Part shown: piece after piece, positions 32,212-42,268 of the stretch
Layout: the number at the start of each line of letters is the position of its first letter
How positions within the stretch are numbered: the first letter of the stretch is position 1
Assembly: GCA_963281255.1 (NCBI GenBank)
Contig: OY725490.1
Coordinates: forward strand, 2,232,001 to 2,296,000
DNA length: 64,000 nucleotides
Direction of reading: 5' to 3'
Source: Aphrocallistes beatrix
Lineage: Eukaryota; Porifera; Hexactinellida; Sceptrulophora; Aphrocallistidae
Position numbers and translations under genes: made by a program
The notes under the pieces: generated by a model
What the model saw: the letters and a program-made list of their open reading frames with translations, nothing else
Database searches by the model: none
What the model was told of the DNA's origin: nothing

Positions 32212-33212
32212 TATAATCAAGGCTGATAATTTGATATATAATTGGCTACAAACATTTAATTCACGAATTGAAGTCTCAATAACCATCAATATATTTTGAA
32301 ATGCTGGCATATCGACTCAATCTCTAGCAATAAATCCTTTACCGAATAATTTGGTTAACCGAATAATACTTGATTATATTTTTGCATAAATGTTTATATA
32401 AATATTTATACAAAAATATATTCAAGTATAAGTAAGCCAATTATATTTATTTGTGTTCGGACCACTTCATGTAAGAACATGTGATTGTGTTTCAACTCTG
32501 ATATTAGTATATTTCACATATGATGTAATTCTCATCAAAAATGATTACTCATCACATTGTTATGACGTCATCATTACGCATCAAAAAAAAATTTTAAAAA
32601 TTGATAAATTTCGTGATTTTCCAAGCAATGTCGATTATAACAGTAAGACGGACCTATTTAGAGAAGTTATCTACCTTAAAATTACTCAATGTGAGCCCAG
32701 GCGCTCAAAGGGCTCCTCCGGCGGACATAAAGTGTCCACCAACCGCGGAGCGCGCTTGTATCATAAATAGCTCATTACAGTATTCAACTTTGATCATATA
32801 GCATATAATGAGATCATTGTGATGATGAAATACCGCCCGCATCCCCACCAAGGTTTCATCCAGCTTTCCAAAGTTATACGCCTAAATGGACGTCACCATT
32901 TTTTTTCGACGCGCCTAGACTCATTTTTATATACTAGCAATTTTATATGTTTTGTGCCTCGCGCCTAAGTAGGCGTATGCCGCGCGCCTAGCCCCCAAAA
33001 TCATACGCCTAATTATGATCCATGAGATCAAATACGCGCCTCTAGGCGCGCCCAGTATGCCTGGATGAAAGCCTGATCCCCACTGAGGGTCTTTTTGGAC
33101 ATGCAACAAGTTTATTATTCACAGTGGTCATAATATTAGTCATTCCCAAAGTTTCCTCAAAATATAACGAAAAATTATAGTATCTACAAACTGAAAGATG
33201 AGAATGACATAT
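32212..33212. other. Spacer with dispersed repeat fragments
   Basis: 32690-32870 carries the GGCGGACATAAAGTG and GATGATGAAATACCGCCCGC repeat pieces. 32875-33070 is a GC-richer segment with repeated CGCGCCTAG and GGCGCG motifs, bounded by TTTCATCCAG and CTGGATGAAA, so it may be a small TIR element inserted in the older repeat. The oxygenase 3' UTR starts at about 33210. Confidence 0.4.
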
Positions 33213-33926
33213 CTAACTCATAGGTTTGAACATGATGTCAGTTCTCATGATGTACTTCTTTCCCTTGGTGACGGGTTCCCCGGCATGTAGACACCGTCTG
33301 TCATCCTGGAAGAAGACGGTGCACAGTCCAGGCTGTGGAACCACACTGTAATGCTCCCATTCAGATCCTTTCGGAGTTCTAAAGTTAGTACAGCCACCCT
33401 CGAACTCATCCTGTGAGTTGAGGTAGACCAGGAGAGTTAGGAAACTTGTTTCTCCGGTCTCAGGGTCAGTATATCCGCCGTCAACGTGCTCCCCGAAAAA
33501 GTGGTTCTCTCCTCCCACATACCGACACACTCTTAGACGTGGATTCACTCCACACGGTTCCCATTTCTTGCCACTTCTCTCTGCCGTCAAATCTTTCACT
33601 TGGTCGCGCACTCTCTCCCACATGAGTTTGCTCAGGTAGGTGTCGTCTACAAGGACTCGGTCACTTCTACGATCCCTGTAGAGAAAGCAGTAGGTATCTG
33701 CTTTTTGGAATCCATGCTTTTCTGTTAGTTCTATAACCTTTTTACATTCCTCAGGTCTTAAAAAGTTGTGGAATATCCATCCTGCTTCATTGATGAAAGT
33801 TTCCTTTTTGATTTCTTGGCTTCCTAAAGTTGGTGAATTACATGAAATACTTTTGTAAAGGTCTTTTCCAGGCGGGCAAATAGGATCCTGGTTCATGAAT
33901 GTTCCTAAGGATGCCATCAAATTCAA
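33213..33926 (-). CDS. 2-oxoglutarate/Fe(II)-dependent dioxygenase (prolyl 4-hydroxylase-type fold)
   Basis: A 237-aa single exon. The jelly-roll core carries the iron ligands HVD at residues 147-149 (FGEHVDGGY) and the distal His at 214 (CLHAGEPVTKGKKY), with basic residues 223-228 positioned for 2-oxoglutarate. Upstream are the usual FLRPEECKKVIELTEKHGF and RYVGGENHFFG segments. There is no signal peptide, ER retention tail or transmembrane helix, so it is likely cytosolic or nuclear and not a collagen hydroxylase. The substrate cannot be told. The start at 33926 is the first Met; a Met at residue 4 is equally possible. A 3'-end fragment of this gene lies at 26978-27180. It is divergent from the DDX21-like gene with a 445-bp shared upstream region. 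Confidence 0.85.
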   Translation of the reverse strand: MNLMASLGTFMNQDPICPPGKDLYKSISCNSPTLGSQEIKKETFINEAGWIFHNFLRPEECKKVIELTEKHGFQKADTYCFLYRDRRSDRVLVDDTYLSKLMWERVRDQVKDLTAERSGKKWEPCGVNPRLRVCRYVGGENHFFGEHVDGGYTDPETGETSFLTLLVYLNSQDEFEGGCTNFRTPKGSEWEHYSVVPQPGLCTVFFQDDRRCLHAGEPVTKGKKYIMRTDIMFKPMS

Positions 33927-34371
33927 TTGAAACTAAACCACAGTACTTTGTCCTATAAATAGAATTTTATTCACAAAATAGGTATAGGAAAGTTCTATTT
34001 TAATCTTACTGGTTTCATTAGTAAGTCTACATCACCAATACCTACGCTGATAGAGTCAGTAATGTATTTCTTTTATTGTATAATGATTTGATACTAATAT
34101 TTACTGTATTGCCAAAGCAATGCTTTTTTCCATCAAATAACGTATAGATTACCTGTATTTTGTTCTAGAACTATTGAAATTTTAGGAGACATACATAATT
34201 TATGGAATACCCGTTAATTAACCGTTCCGTCAAGTTCCGTAAATTAGGTACTCAGAATTCACTGAATGGTTCCGTTCAATTCCGTAAATTAAGAATGTCC
34301 AATTTTAGGTGTAAGGCTTGGCAACTTTTTTGTATCTGAGTTTATATTTTATTCACTAACCTCAGTTAGAC
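33927..34371. promoter_or_regulatory. Divergent intergenic region between oxygenase and helicase genes
   Basis: These 445 bp must hold the promoters of both genes. No clear TATA box is visible at either end. 34195-34300 is a degenerate member of the 20443-20603 TIR family (TTCCGTAAATTAGGTACTCA). Confidence 0.4.
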
Positions 34372-37300
34372 ATGGCAACCAATCCTGAGGAGATGAATGG
34401 ACATAACACAGACGTATCTACTGATGCAGATACAGACCAAACCAGCTTCAAATTCCACAAAATCTCCAAGCAGACTCGGAAACTTCTAAAAGACAACGGC
34501 TACAAGGTCTTATTCCCTGTCCAATACCTCACGTACGGAGATATATTCGCGGGCAAAGACACTCTCGTACAGGCGAGGACTGGAACGGGAAAAACTCTGG
34601 CATTCGTCCTCCCTCTCGTCGAGAAAATCCGCAGCCGCGAACTCACACACAAGTCGGATAAGCCTATCATCCTCATTCTGGCGCCCACGCGTGAGCTGGT
34701 GCAGCAGATCACGCGTGACTTCAGCATGCTCACGACTGAGCTCAGCGTCGTGTCTGTCTACGGCGGAGTTCCCTACCAGCAGCAGATAGAGGGGATAGAC
34801 AGGGGAGCACAGGTCATAGTCGGTATGTCCATATATGGTAGCAGCACATACATGCCAACCGTTTTTGGCGGGACGTCCCGCTTTGTTCACTCTTCTACTG
34901 AGCTAATTTTTCGCGATTGTCCCGATTTTACATGAAATTTCCCCATTATGTACCGTTTTTAAAAATTCAATGTATAATACAGGCCCGGAGAAGCAAATTT
35001 TTATTGGTCCGACCACCCGGGTTGACATATCTACCAATTTTTAAGCTATGCTGGTGTTTAGGATGTTAGCGGGGCACAATAAATCATGGTTGATATTACA
35101 GAAAGTCAATATGAACTTTTATATACTCATACATGCCAACCTGAGCCATGATAAAAGCGGGACGCAGCGTTGAATTTCGCGAGACATCAATAGAAAAGTA
35201 TTATACATATATAGAGTCACAAAAAGCGGGACATAATGGGGAAATTTCATGTAAAAGCGGGACACTCGAGAAAATTAGGTCAATAGAAGAGAGAAAAAAG
35301 CGGGACGTCCCGCCAGAAACGGGACAGTTGCGTTCAGTTGTCAGTTCTATTTATAGCTGCTCTGTAGGAGCTCCTGGGAGAGTGCTGGACCTGGTGAAGT
35401 CGTACCATCTGGAGTTGTCAGGAGTGTGCCACGTGGTGCTAGACGAGGCGGATCAGCTGTTGGAGAGAGGATTCACGGAGGATATCGAGAACATCCTCTC
35501 TCACACGAGACTACAGGAGACACATTCCAAGACACAGTTCCTGTTGTTTAGTGCAACTTTGCCTCGATGGGTGGAGGACATGGCGGAAAAGTAAGTTTCA
35601 AAAGCTGACACTTAGAAAGCTCTGACATGAATACGTAATTATCAAATACAAGTGACTCTCCGCTTAATCGGGACACTTTGGTCCCGGATTTTTTGTCCCG
35701 ATTAAGCAGAGTTGATTGTATTAACATATTTATTTCCATTTCTCTGCACTTACTGATCGACCGAAACACATACGAATATGTGACATTAAGTATTCCAGTT
35801 CCAGAGTTGTATTACTGTGTTGATAAAATCAAATTTACAAATTGAATGCCATTTTTCATTATTCCTTATTATGAAAAATTTCGTTTTGTCTACCAGAGTC
35901 CTGCATGGAAATTTCATAATATACGTATCTCCTAAATCCGAATTACGTCATAACTCCATGTTGAATGTCCTCGTTTTGACTAGAAAGGTTCATTAATTAA
36001 CGACTTGGGATCAAAGGTATAAATAGAAATGACCCCACTTTCAGTTCACTTTCACTTTCACTTCAACATTCCCGGACGTGCCAGGGTTTTAATTGAGAAT
36101 AGTCATTGATTGGAATTTGAATAATGACGCACATAGTCTCATTTCTCAGAATACAGTGTGTCACTCTTAGCTGCCACTCCTCACAGGTACATGAGCAGGG
36201 AGCACAGGCGGGTGGATCTGATTGGCTCTGAGCGCGTGAAGACCTCCATCACGGTGGAGCACAAGGCTCTGAGGTGTCCTTACACAGAGAGACACTCCAC
36301 CATGGGAGATGTGGTGCAGATGTACGCCACGCGGGACAGTAGAGTGATGGTGTTCTGCCCCACCAAGCTGGAAGCTAACGAGGTGTCTCTCAGCAACTGC
36401 ATACGGCTGTCCTGTCAGGTGTGAAGTTTGTGTTATATACTTATTCTCGGTATCAGGGATTATATATTACAGTACACCCTCGCTAATCCGAACAGCTCTG
36501 TTCCAATCATCGAAAAAATCGTTCTTAAGAATGAAGTGTTCGGATTGGCGAGGTTCGGACTATCGAGGGTGTACTGTACTGTATTATATAGGGTGCTGCA
36601 TAGTCGTTTATACGAAGTTAATACCAATCAACAATCCCGATATGAACTCCTAATAAAAGGCTTTATAAACTTTGCAACTTTAGCAAAATAGAATACCTTT
36701 TAAGATACTTAGATGCAATAGAACTTTGTTAATACGAACCAGGGATGATCTAAATTTGTTCGTATTAATCGGAGTGATTTACATGTATTTTCCTCCGTAT
36801 ATGTTCATATTATCCATGGTATAAATAGCACATTTGAATCATAAAGAAATCAGTATTCTGCTGGATGGCCTTTAAGTATTGATCTGCAAAACTGAAAATA
36901 CTAAAATATTCCAAACTTTTTACCACGACTGTATGTACAAGTGACTCCGCTTTATCGGGACACTTTGGTCCCGGATATTTTGTCCGATTAAGCGGAATTC
37001 CCACAATTAACCGATGAAATTAACTATTAGCTTCCATGTATGGGAACAATTCCGTTCCTGGAGACTTCTCCCGATTAGTGGAGTTGACTGTATGTACTGT
37101 GTTATGGACAATGCACACCCATAATTGACGTCTACAGTACTACTCGTAGGTGCTGCACGGAGATATTCCGCAGAAACAACGAGAAGTGACCTTGGAAGGT
37201 TTCAGAAAAGGAAGCTTCCAGTGTCTCGTCACGACAGACGTAGCTGCTAGAGGACTAGACATTCCAGAGGTTGACTTGGTTGTCCAGTGCGAGCCTCCTA

Positions 37301-40300
37301 AAGACATCCACGCTTACATCCACAGGTCTGGCCGCACGGGGAGGGCGGGCAGAGAGGGAGTCTGCATCATCTTCTACAAGTCCAGCCAGGAGATGCAACT
37401 CAGGAGGATCGAACAAGTTGGTGAGTTGGTCGGAGTTAGCATAGGCGCCGGACCAATGTTTACGCCAAGTTACTTCATAGTCACTTTAGTGCAGCGGTTT
37501 TCAACCTTTTTGGGCTGTGGACCCCTCCTATTAACCGTAATACAAAATTTCGAATCCTGTGGACCCCCTGATATATTTTGTGGACCACTTAGGGGACCAT
37601 GGACCCCAGGTTGGGAACCACTGCATTAGTGCTTACTATCGAAGCGTTGTTAGGATTTAATGTACGAAATTTTACATGTATTTTGTCATTTTATCGAGAA
37701 GTATATACTAATTTCGATGAGTCTAGGTATATTATACAATTAATGTTGTCATCTTTCAGAGGAAAAGCCCCTGGACCCCACTGGGGGCTTACAGCGCCCC
37801 AGACCCCCAGCTGGATGCTGTGTACCCCCCGTCACTAAAATCCTTGGTTACGCCGGATCAATGCGGAAGTACTTCCGGCGTCCCTGATTAGAAATAATAT
37901 TTTAGTGCTCCGCGCTTATAGAGAGATGCCATACATGCCAACATAAGCCATGATGAACGCGGGACGCGGCGTTGAATTTCGCAGGACATGGCGGGACGTA
38001 ATAGAAAAATATTATATACGGAATCAAAATAACAGGACACTCGTGAAAATTTGCTCAATAGAAGAGTGAAAAAGGGTTGGCATGTATGCCTTGTGGGATG
38101 GACGGTATGCTAGAGTCCTTGTGTAAGCACTCCTGTAGAATCTAACAGTACAATTCTTTCTAAATTTGAGATGTGGAATCACATTGTGATGTACACCTCT
38201 GATGTTTTATTCCCGCGAAATTGAAAATAATTCAATACAATTGAGCTACGATTCTTGTCAGTGAGAATGAGTTTCCCTATCTTCGTAGCTGGAATTCACT
38301 TCACGCGTATCGGAGCGCCTCAGCCCTCAGACCTGATAGACAGCTGTTCCAAAGAGGCGCGGAAGAGTCTCGCTAAGATCCCAGCCGACATCATCCAATC
38401 CTTCAGACCGTCCGCGGAGAGTCTCATCGAGGAGAGAGGAGCTGCGGACTCCGTGGCCGCGGCCCTGGCCCTGGTTTCCGGGTACACGCAGATGCAGACC
38501 CGCTCTCTCCTCTCCGGACAGAAAGACTTCTGCGCCCTGCAGATGAGGGTTAGTCCCGTCATAGGCACCGAACTTTTCGAAATCTAAGGACAATTTCAAG
38601 GTTCCAGTGGGGGCTCAGCCCTAAATTTTGTATTGTGTCTATGTTGCCATCTTCGAATCCAGGAGGGGCTCGAGCCCCCCCCCCCCCAGCCTCCCGGGTT
38701 CTTAGGCGCCGAACCCGGGGGGGCTGGAACCCTCCTCCCTAGATTCGAAGATCACCCATAGACGCAATACAAATTTAGGGCTTGTTTGCATAGAATTTTG
38801 AGACAATGATTGAAAGGAAAAAATCAGGTTGAGTGAAGTCTTGGGTATGAATTAATAATATTGAGATTATATACGCAACTAGTGAACTCAGTTTCAGAAT
38901 TCTACGCAATTCCTGGTTCAATAACACTATGTCTCAGAATTCCACACAACAGAACTCCAAAATTGCCAATAAATTTCGAAAAGTTCGGTGCCCCTGAGTC
39001 TCATATGCGTTATTACTGTTTAAGTGTCATACCAGGGCGGATACAGATTACAGTAGAACTGAATAATCTGGAATTCCTTCATAATCTGATATTTTTAACT
39101 ACGAGTGTTGGATTGCGCTGGTTCAACTGTAATTTGAAATCTATGTAATCAACTCCAACTCTGGCCGAACAACGATATTTACTTATAAATATTCAGAGTT
39201 TGCTAATCTACACAACTTCCTACAGTTGTGAAGCTTTACATATATTCATTGCTTCACTGGACTATGAATAATAGGGGACGCTGCATTAGTTCGAATCTCA
39301 GGGTTGTCACTAGTTCGAATATCATAGGTTGTCATTAGTTCGACTCGGTTTTACTAAGGTTGTCATTAGTTCGACTCGGTTTTACTAAGGTTGTCATTAG
39401 TTCGACTCGGTTTTTGCTAATTGATTTATGAGAATACGAGTGTGTAAATATTCCATATCATTTCAATATGCATGGCCGTAGACAAGGTGGGGCTTGAGGG
39501 GCTCAGCTCAAGTCAGTGATGTTTTTGCAAATCTTTGAAGTGGGGGAACGGTCAACTTTTCAAGTATCTGATTTATTGATTTTTGAAGCGAAATTTTGGG
39601 TTATTGACGCAATCAGATAGGTATTTATAATATTAAAGTGCACTTCCCAAGAATCGATAATACAATGACAACAAAACAATAGTACATCAAAAGAATACCC
39701 GAGATCGGACGTGAAGCGTTCGCAACTGCGTAGCGCGAGCAGGCATAACAAAATCCAAACTCATCATCGTAAGGTTTCAATACTATAGAATGTGAAACCT
39801 ACAAAACCGAGTCGAACTAATGACAACCTTAGTAAAACCGAGTCGAACTAACGACAACCCTAGCTAAAACCGAGTCGAACTAACGACAACCCTAGCTAAA
39901 ACCGAGTCGAACTAACGACAACCCTAGCAAAAACCGAGTCGAACTAATGACAACCCTAGCTAAAACCGAGTCGAACTAACGACAACCCTAGCAAAAACCG
40001 AGTCGAACTAATGACAACCCTAGCAAAAACCGAGTCGAACTAATGACAACCCTAGCAAAAACCGAGTCGAACTAATGACAACCCTAGCAAAAACCGAGTC
40101 GAACAAATGACAACCTATGATATTCGAACTAGTGACAACCCTGAGATTCGAACTAATGCATGCACCCCGAATAATATTCTTGTATCCATTGTACCATCAT
40201 TTCATTCCTAATAATAAGTAGGTTACTTCATTATAAGATCATACAATATACAACTCTTCATAGTTTGAAAATTCAGGTCTATTATTAGTAAAAGAAATTC

Positions 40301-40790
40301 AAGTTTGAATCCATTCATAATCTGTGTCTGATTTTAATATAATTGCAACTAATTTTAGGTTTTAACTGAGGCTAGGGCAGTTTCGTATTTCTGGGCGATT
40401 CTCCGTCGCTACATCGACAATGAAACCATGGATAACATCAAAGGCCTACGCATGTGTGAGGACCACAAAGGCTGTGTATTCGACGTCCCATCGCAGCTTA
40501 AAGATGACGTCACATCTCTGCTATCCACGATGCAAGATGTGGAGATATCTGTGCCGAACGAACTGCCGACCTTGGTCGATGTCAACCTGAGGGAGCAGGG
40601 GGACAATGCGTCCGGTTTTAAGCGCCGGTATGACAGTCGGGAAGGGCCGGGAGCTAAGAGGGGTAGGAATGGGTTCGTGAGAAATTCTGATCGCGGAAGG
40701 TTTGGTAACAGAGGACAACCTCGGTATGGGAGAGAAAAACCTTCAAACGGATTTGCCAGAAAATTCCAAGCTTCTAGAAAACAGTATTAA
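34372..40790 (+). CDS. DDX21: DEAD-box RNA helicase, DDX21/DDX50 type, six exons
   Basis: Exons 34372-34822, 35368-35590, 36187-36418, 37150-37420, 38289-38548 and 40359-40790 join with consistent phases into 1869 nt (622 aa). Helicase motifs in order: Q motif (FPVQ), I ARTGTGKT, Ia PTRELVQQ, Ib GAPGR (Ala where Thr is usual), [30 protein letters not shown]. Exon 5 opens with [10 protein letters not shown], and exons 5-6 form the GUCT domain (residues about 480-580) that marks the DDX21/DDX50 nucleolar branch, acting in rRNA processing and transcription. The C-terminus is RG/basic-rich ([17 protein letters not shown]) as in that family. The long lysine-rich N-terminal extension of vertebrate DDX21 is absent; the protein starts about 30 residues before the Q motif. 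The introns are rich in TIR elements. The symbol denotes the orthology group; DDX50 is equally possible. Confidence 0.9.
34845..35340. mobile_element. Two opposed copies of the GGGACG TIR family filling helicase intron 1
   Basis: A left part begins CATACATGCCAACCG at about 34845 and fades near 34980. A fuller copy in opposite order runs from CATACATGCCAACCTG at about 35129 to GGGACAGTTG near 35330. Characteristic strings are GCGGGACATAATGGGGAAAT, GCGGGACACTCG and GGCGGGACGTCCCGC. Nearly all of the 545-bp intron derives from this family. Confidence 0.7.
35649..35718. mobile_element. 70-bp TA-target MITE in helicase intron 2
   Basis: Flanked by TA (35647-35648, 35719-35720). The ends CAAGTGACTCTCCGCTTAATC and its inverse frame a GGTCCCGG core. 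It is the smallest member of a family also at 36937-37090 and 61304-61482. Confidence 0.8.
36470..36576. mobile_element. 107-bp TA-target MITE in helicase intron 3
   Basis: TIRs CAGTACACCCTCGCTAATCC and the inverse of CAGTACACCCTCGATAGTCC, flanked by TA. Same family as 41064-41337 and the outer nested element at 18577-19632. Confidence 0.85.
36937..37090. mobile_element. 154-bp TA-target MITE in helicase intron 3
   Basis: Begins CAAGTGACTCCGCTTTATCG after TA and ends GGAGTTGACTG before TA (37091-37092). It contains the GGGACACTTTGGTCCCGGAT core shared with 35649-35718 and 61304-61482. Just upstream, 36715-36830 is a truncated relative of the 45443-45583 element. Confidence 0.75.
37492..37623. 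mobile_element. 132-bp hAT-Charlie-like MITE in helicase intron 4
   Basis: Ends CAGCGGTTTTCAACC and GGTTGGGAACCACTG, the well-known hAT/Charlie terminal motif, with GTGGACCCC repeats inside. The flanking 8-mers CTTTAGTG and CATTAGTG match at 7 of 8 positions. Confidence 0.85.
37929..38088. mobile_element. GGGACG TIR family copy in helicase intron 4
   Basis: Starts CATACATGCCAACATAAGCC and ends GGGTTGGCATGTATG. An internally shortened copy of the family filling intron 1. Confidence 0.75.
38564..38993. mobile_element. Nested inverted-repeat element 15 bp after the exon-5 donor
   Basis: Outer inverted repeats GGCACCGAACTTTTCGAAAT and its inverse (38564 and 38993). Inside lies a second inverted pair, AGCCCTAAATTTTGTATTG with TCTTCGAATC against GATTCGAAGA with CAATACAAATTTAGGGCT, surrounding a C/G-rich centre. 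It begins just 15 bp past the helicase exon-5 donor. Confidence 0.6.
39282..40160. mobile_element. Foldback-type element with satellite arms in helicase intron 5
   Basis: The outer ends are TGCATTAGTTCGAATCTCAG and its inverse. The left arm has three and the right arm ten copies, in opposite orientation, of a 31-32-bp unit (ACCGAGTCGAACTAATGACA). The 370-bp middle is AT-rich with no frame. This organisation matches Foldback/Galileo-like transposons. There is no clear target duplication beyond the palindromic TGCA at the ends. Confidence 0.8.
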
Positions 40791-42268
40791 AATTCTAGCA
40801 ATCTTTGTAGATTAGGAAAATTAAGTTTGCAGTTTTCATTCAAAATTTAGGATAAATTAAAGAGCCTGGTTGTTGATATTGTTATACTTTCATGCATCTA
40901 AATACATACAGAATTACCGCAGCGTTTCAAAATGGTTCCAAAGATCAGTTTATGTAACACAGATACGATTGAATGGATTGTGGCGCAATGACAAATTCAG
41001 CTACTCTGCTTGAAATAATATAATTCTAAATCTGGAAACTGAGATAGATTTGAGTATTTATTACAGTACACCCTCGCTAATCCGAACAGCTCTGTGCCAA
41101 TGATCGAAAAAATCGTTCGGATTGGTGAATTTGTTCCGATTAGTGAAATAACACTAATTCAATGGGATATAAACTATAATACATTTGTATTGTTAGAATA
41201 TTAAGAATAATAACTTATGATTCTTTTTTTAACAAGGTTTCTGAATCAATGAAAGATATAATGTTATAAACGTTGATTTAAAGCATAGAGGCGAATAATA
41301 TTATATTTTGGGTGTTCGGATTAGCGAGGGTGTACTGTAATAACCACTATATTTGGTTCAGCAGATGAATATCAATTTTTATCCAACATATTTTTTTAAA
41401 CAATTTCTCGTACAATTCGAATCTCCTCAGACAAATCTTTAATTTGGAATTAATAGCAAATCTTACTCATTCAAATATTTATCTCAATAAAAATTCATAA
41501 ACCAAGGATTTTGCAATTTTTTCAAATTTAGCTTCATAAATCCACTTCAATCTTATTCTAAATCTGAAGCTTTGAAAAATCCCTCTCCATTCCCAAGAGT
41601 AAACATTCTCTTGACCCCAGAGAGAATGTATAAACACTCTAAAGTAAACAACAACAACACAAGGAGACAACAATTCACTCAATTAATAACATAATTGCTT
41701 AACATAATCTCATGCAAGACTAACTACAGAATAGTGAGGAAGGAAGCTAATACACTAGATATAGAATGTAAAAATGTAGTATCAGAGCTCAAATATAAAA
41801 ATAGCTTGATGTCTGTTGCAAGCCATTCTGACGACTGATTATCACTTCTCTTTCTTCTCCTAGACCCACCCGCTCGCTTAGATATCTCTTACTTGGTTCC
41901 AGTGCTGTAGCGTTCCTAGACAGACAACTCATTAACACCACTACGTAGCGACGAATTATGATGAAAGAATGCGAATTAAAACAATTATTTGGGTGAAAAA
42001 CATTCAAATACCATATATACTCAAATAATCGCCCCCCCCCCCCCCCAAAGAGGTGCTATTTTTTTCTACCCCTCGGCTCTCAGAATAATTCTTCCCTCCT
42101 ACTATTTATCCGATCATTCATGCAGTTATATTCGTTGGAGTATCTTATTTCTGAAATATGAATTTTTCAGGTAAATGGGAGTAAAAATTAAAATCACCCC
42201 GGCTACTATTCCATGATAATATACGGTACCAAGTTCTGACAAGTTTCAAAGTGTTAAAACATGATTAA
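40791..42268. other. Region between the convergent helicase and YTHDF genes
   Basis: It holds the MITE at 41064-41337 and both 3' UTRs. A minus-strand segment at about 41880-41735 (after an acceptor-like TATCTAAG) is open and starts with a basic run RAGGSRRRKRSDNQ, a possible extra last YTHDF exon. A poly-C run lies at 42031-42045. Confidence 0.4.
41064..41337. mobile_element. 274-bp TA-target MITE, full member of the nested outer family
   Basis: TIRs CAGTACACCCTCGCTAATCC at both ends, TA on each side. The interior (ATAATATTATTCGCCTCTA, AACGATTTTTTCGATCATTGG read in inverse) matches the two halves of 18577-19632. Confidence 0.9.

Noticed and set aside
35148..35367. Upstream extension of helicase exon 2 as coding
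   Set aside because: That part is transposon (GCGGGAC repeats); the domain match starts exactly after the CTGTAG acceptor at 35367.
42031..42045. Poly-C run as a regulatory element
   Set aside because: A simple homopolymer with no context to support a function; its length is also prone to sequencing error.
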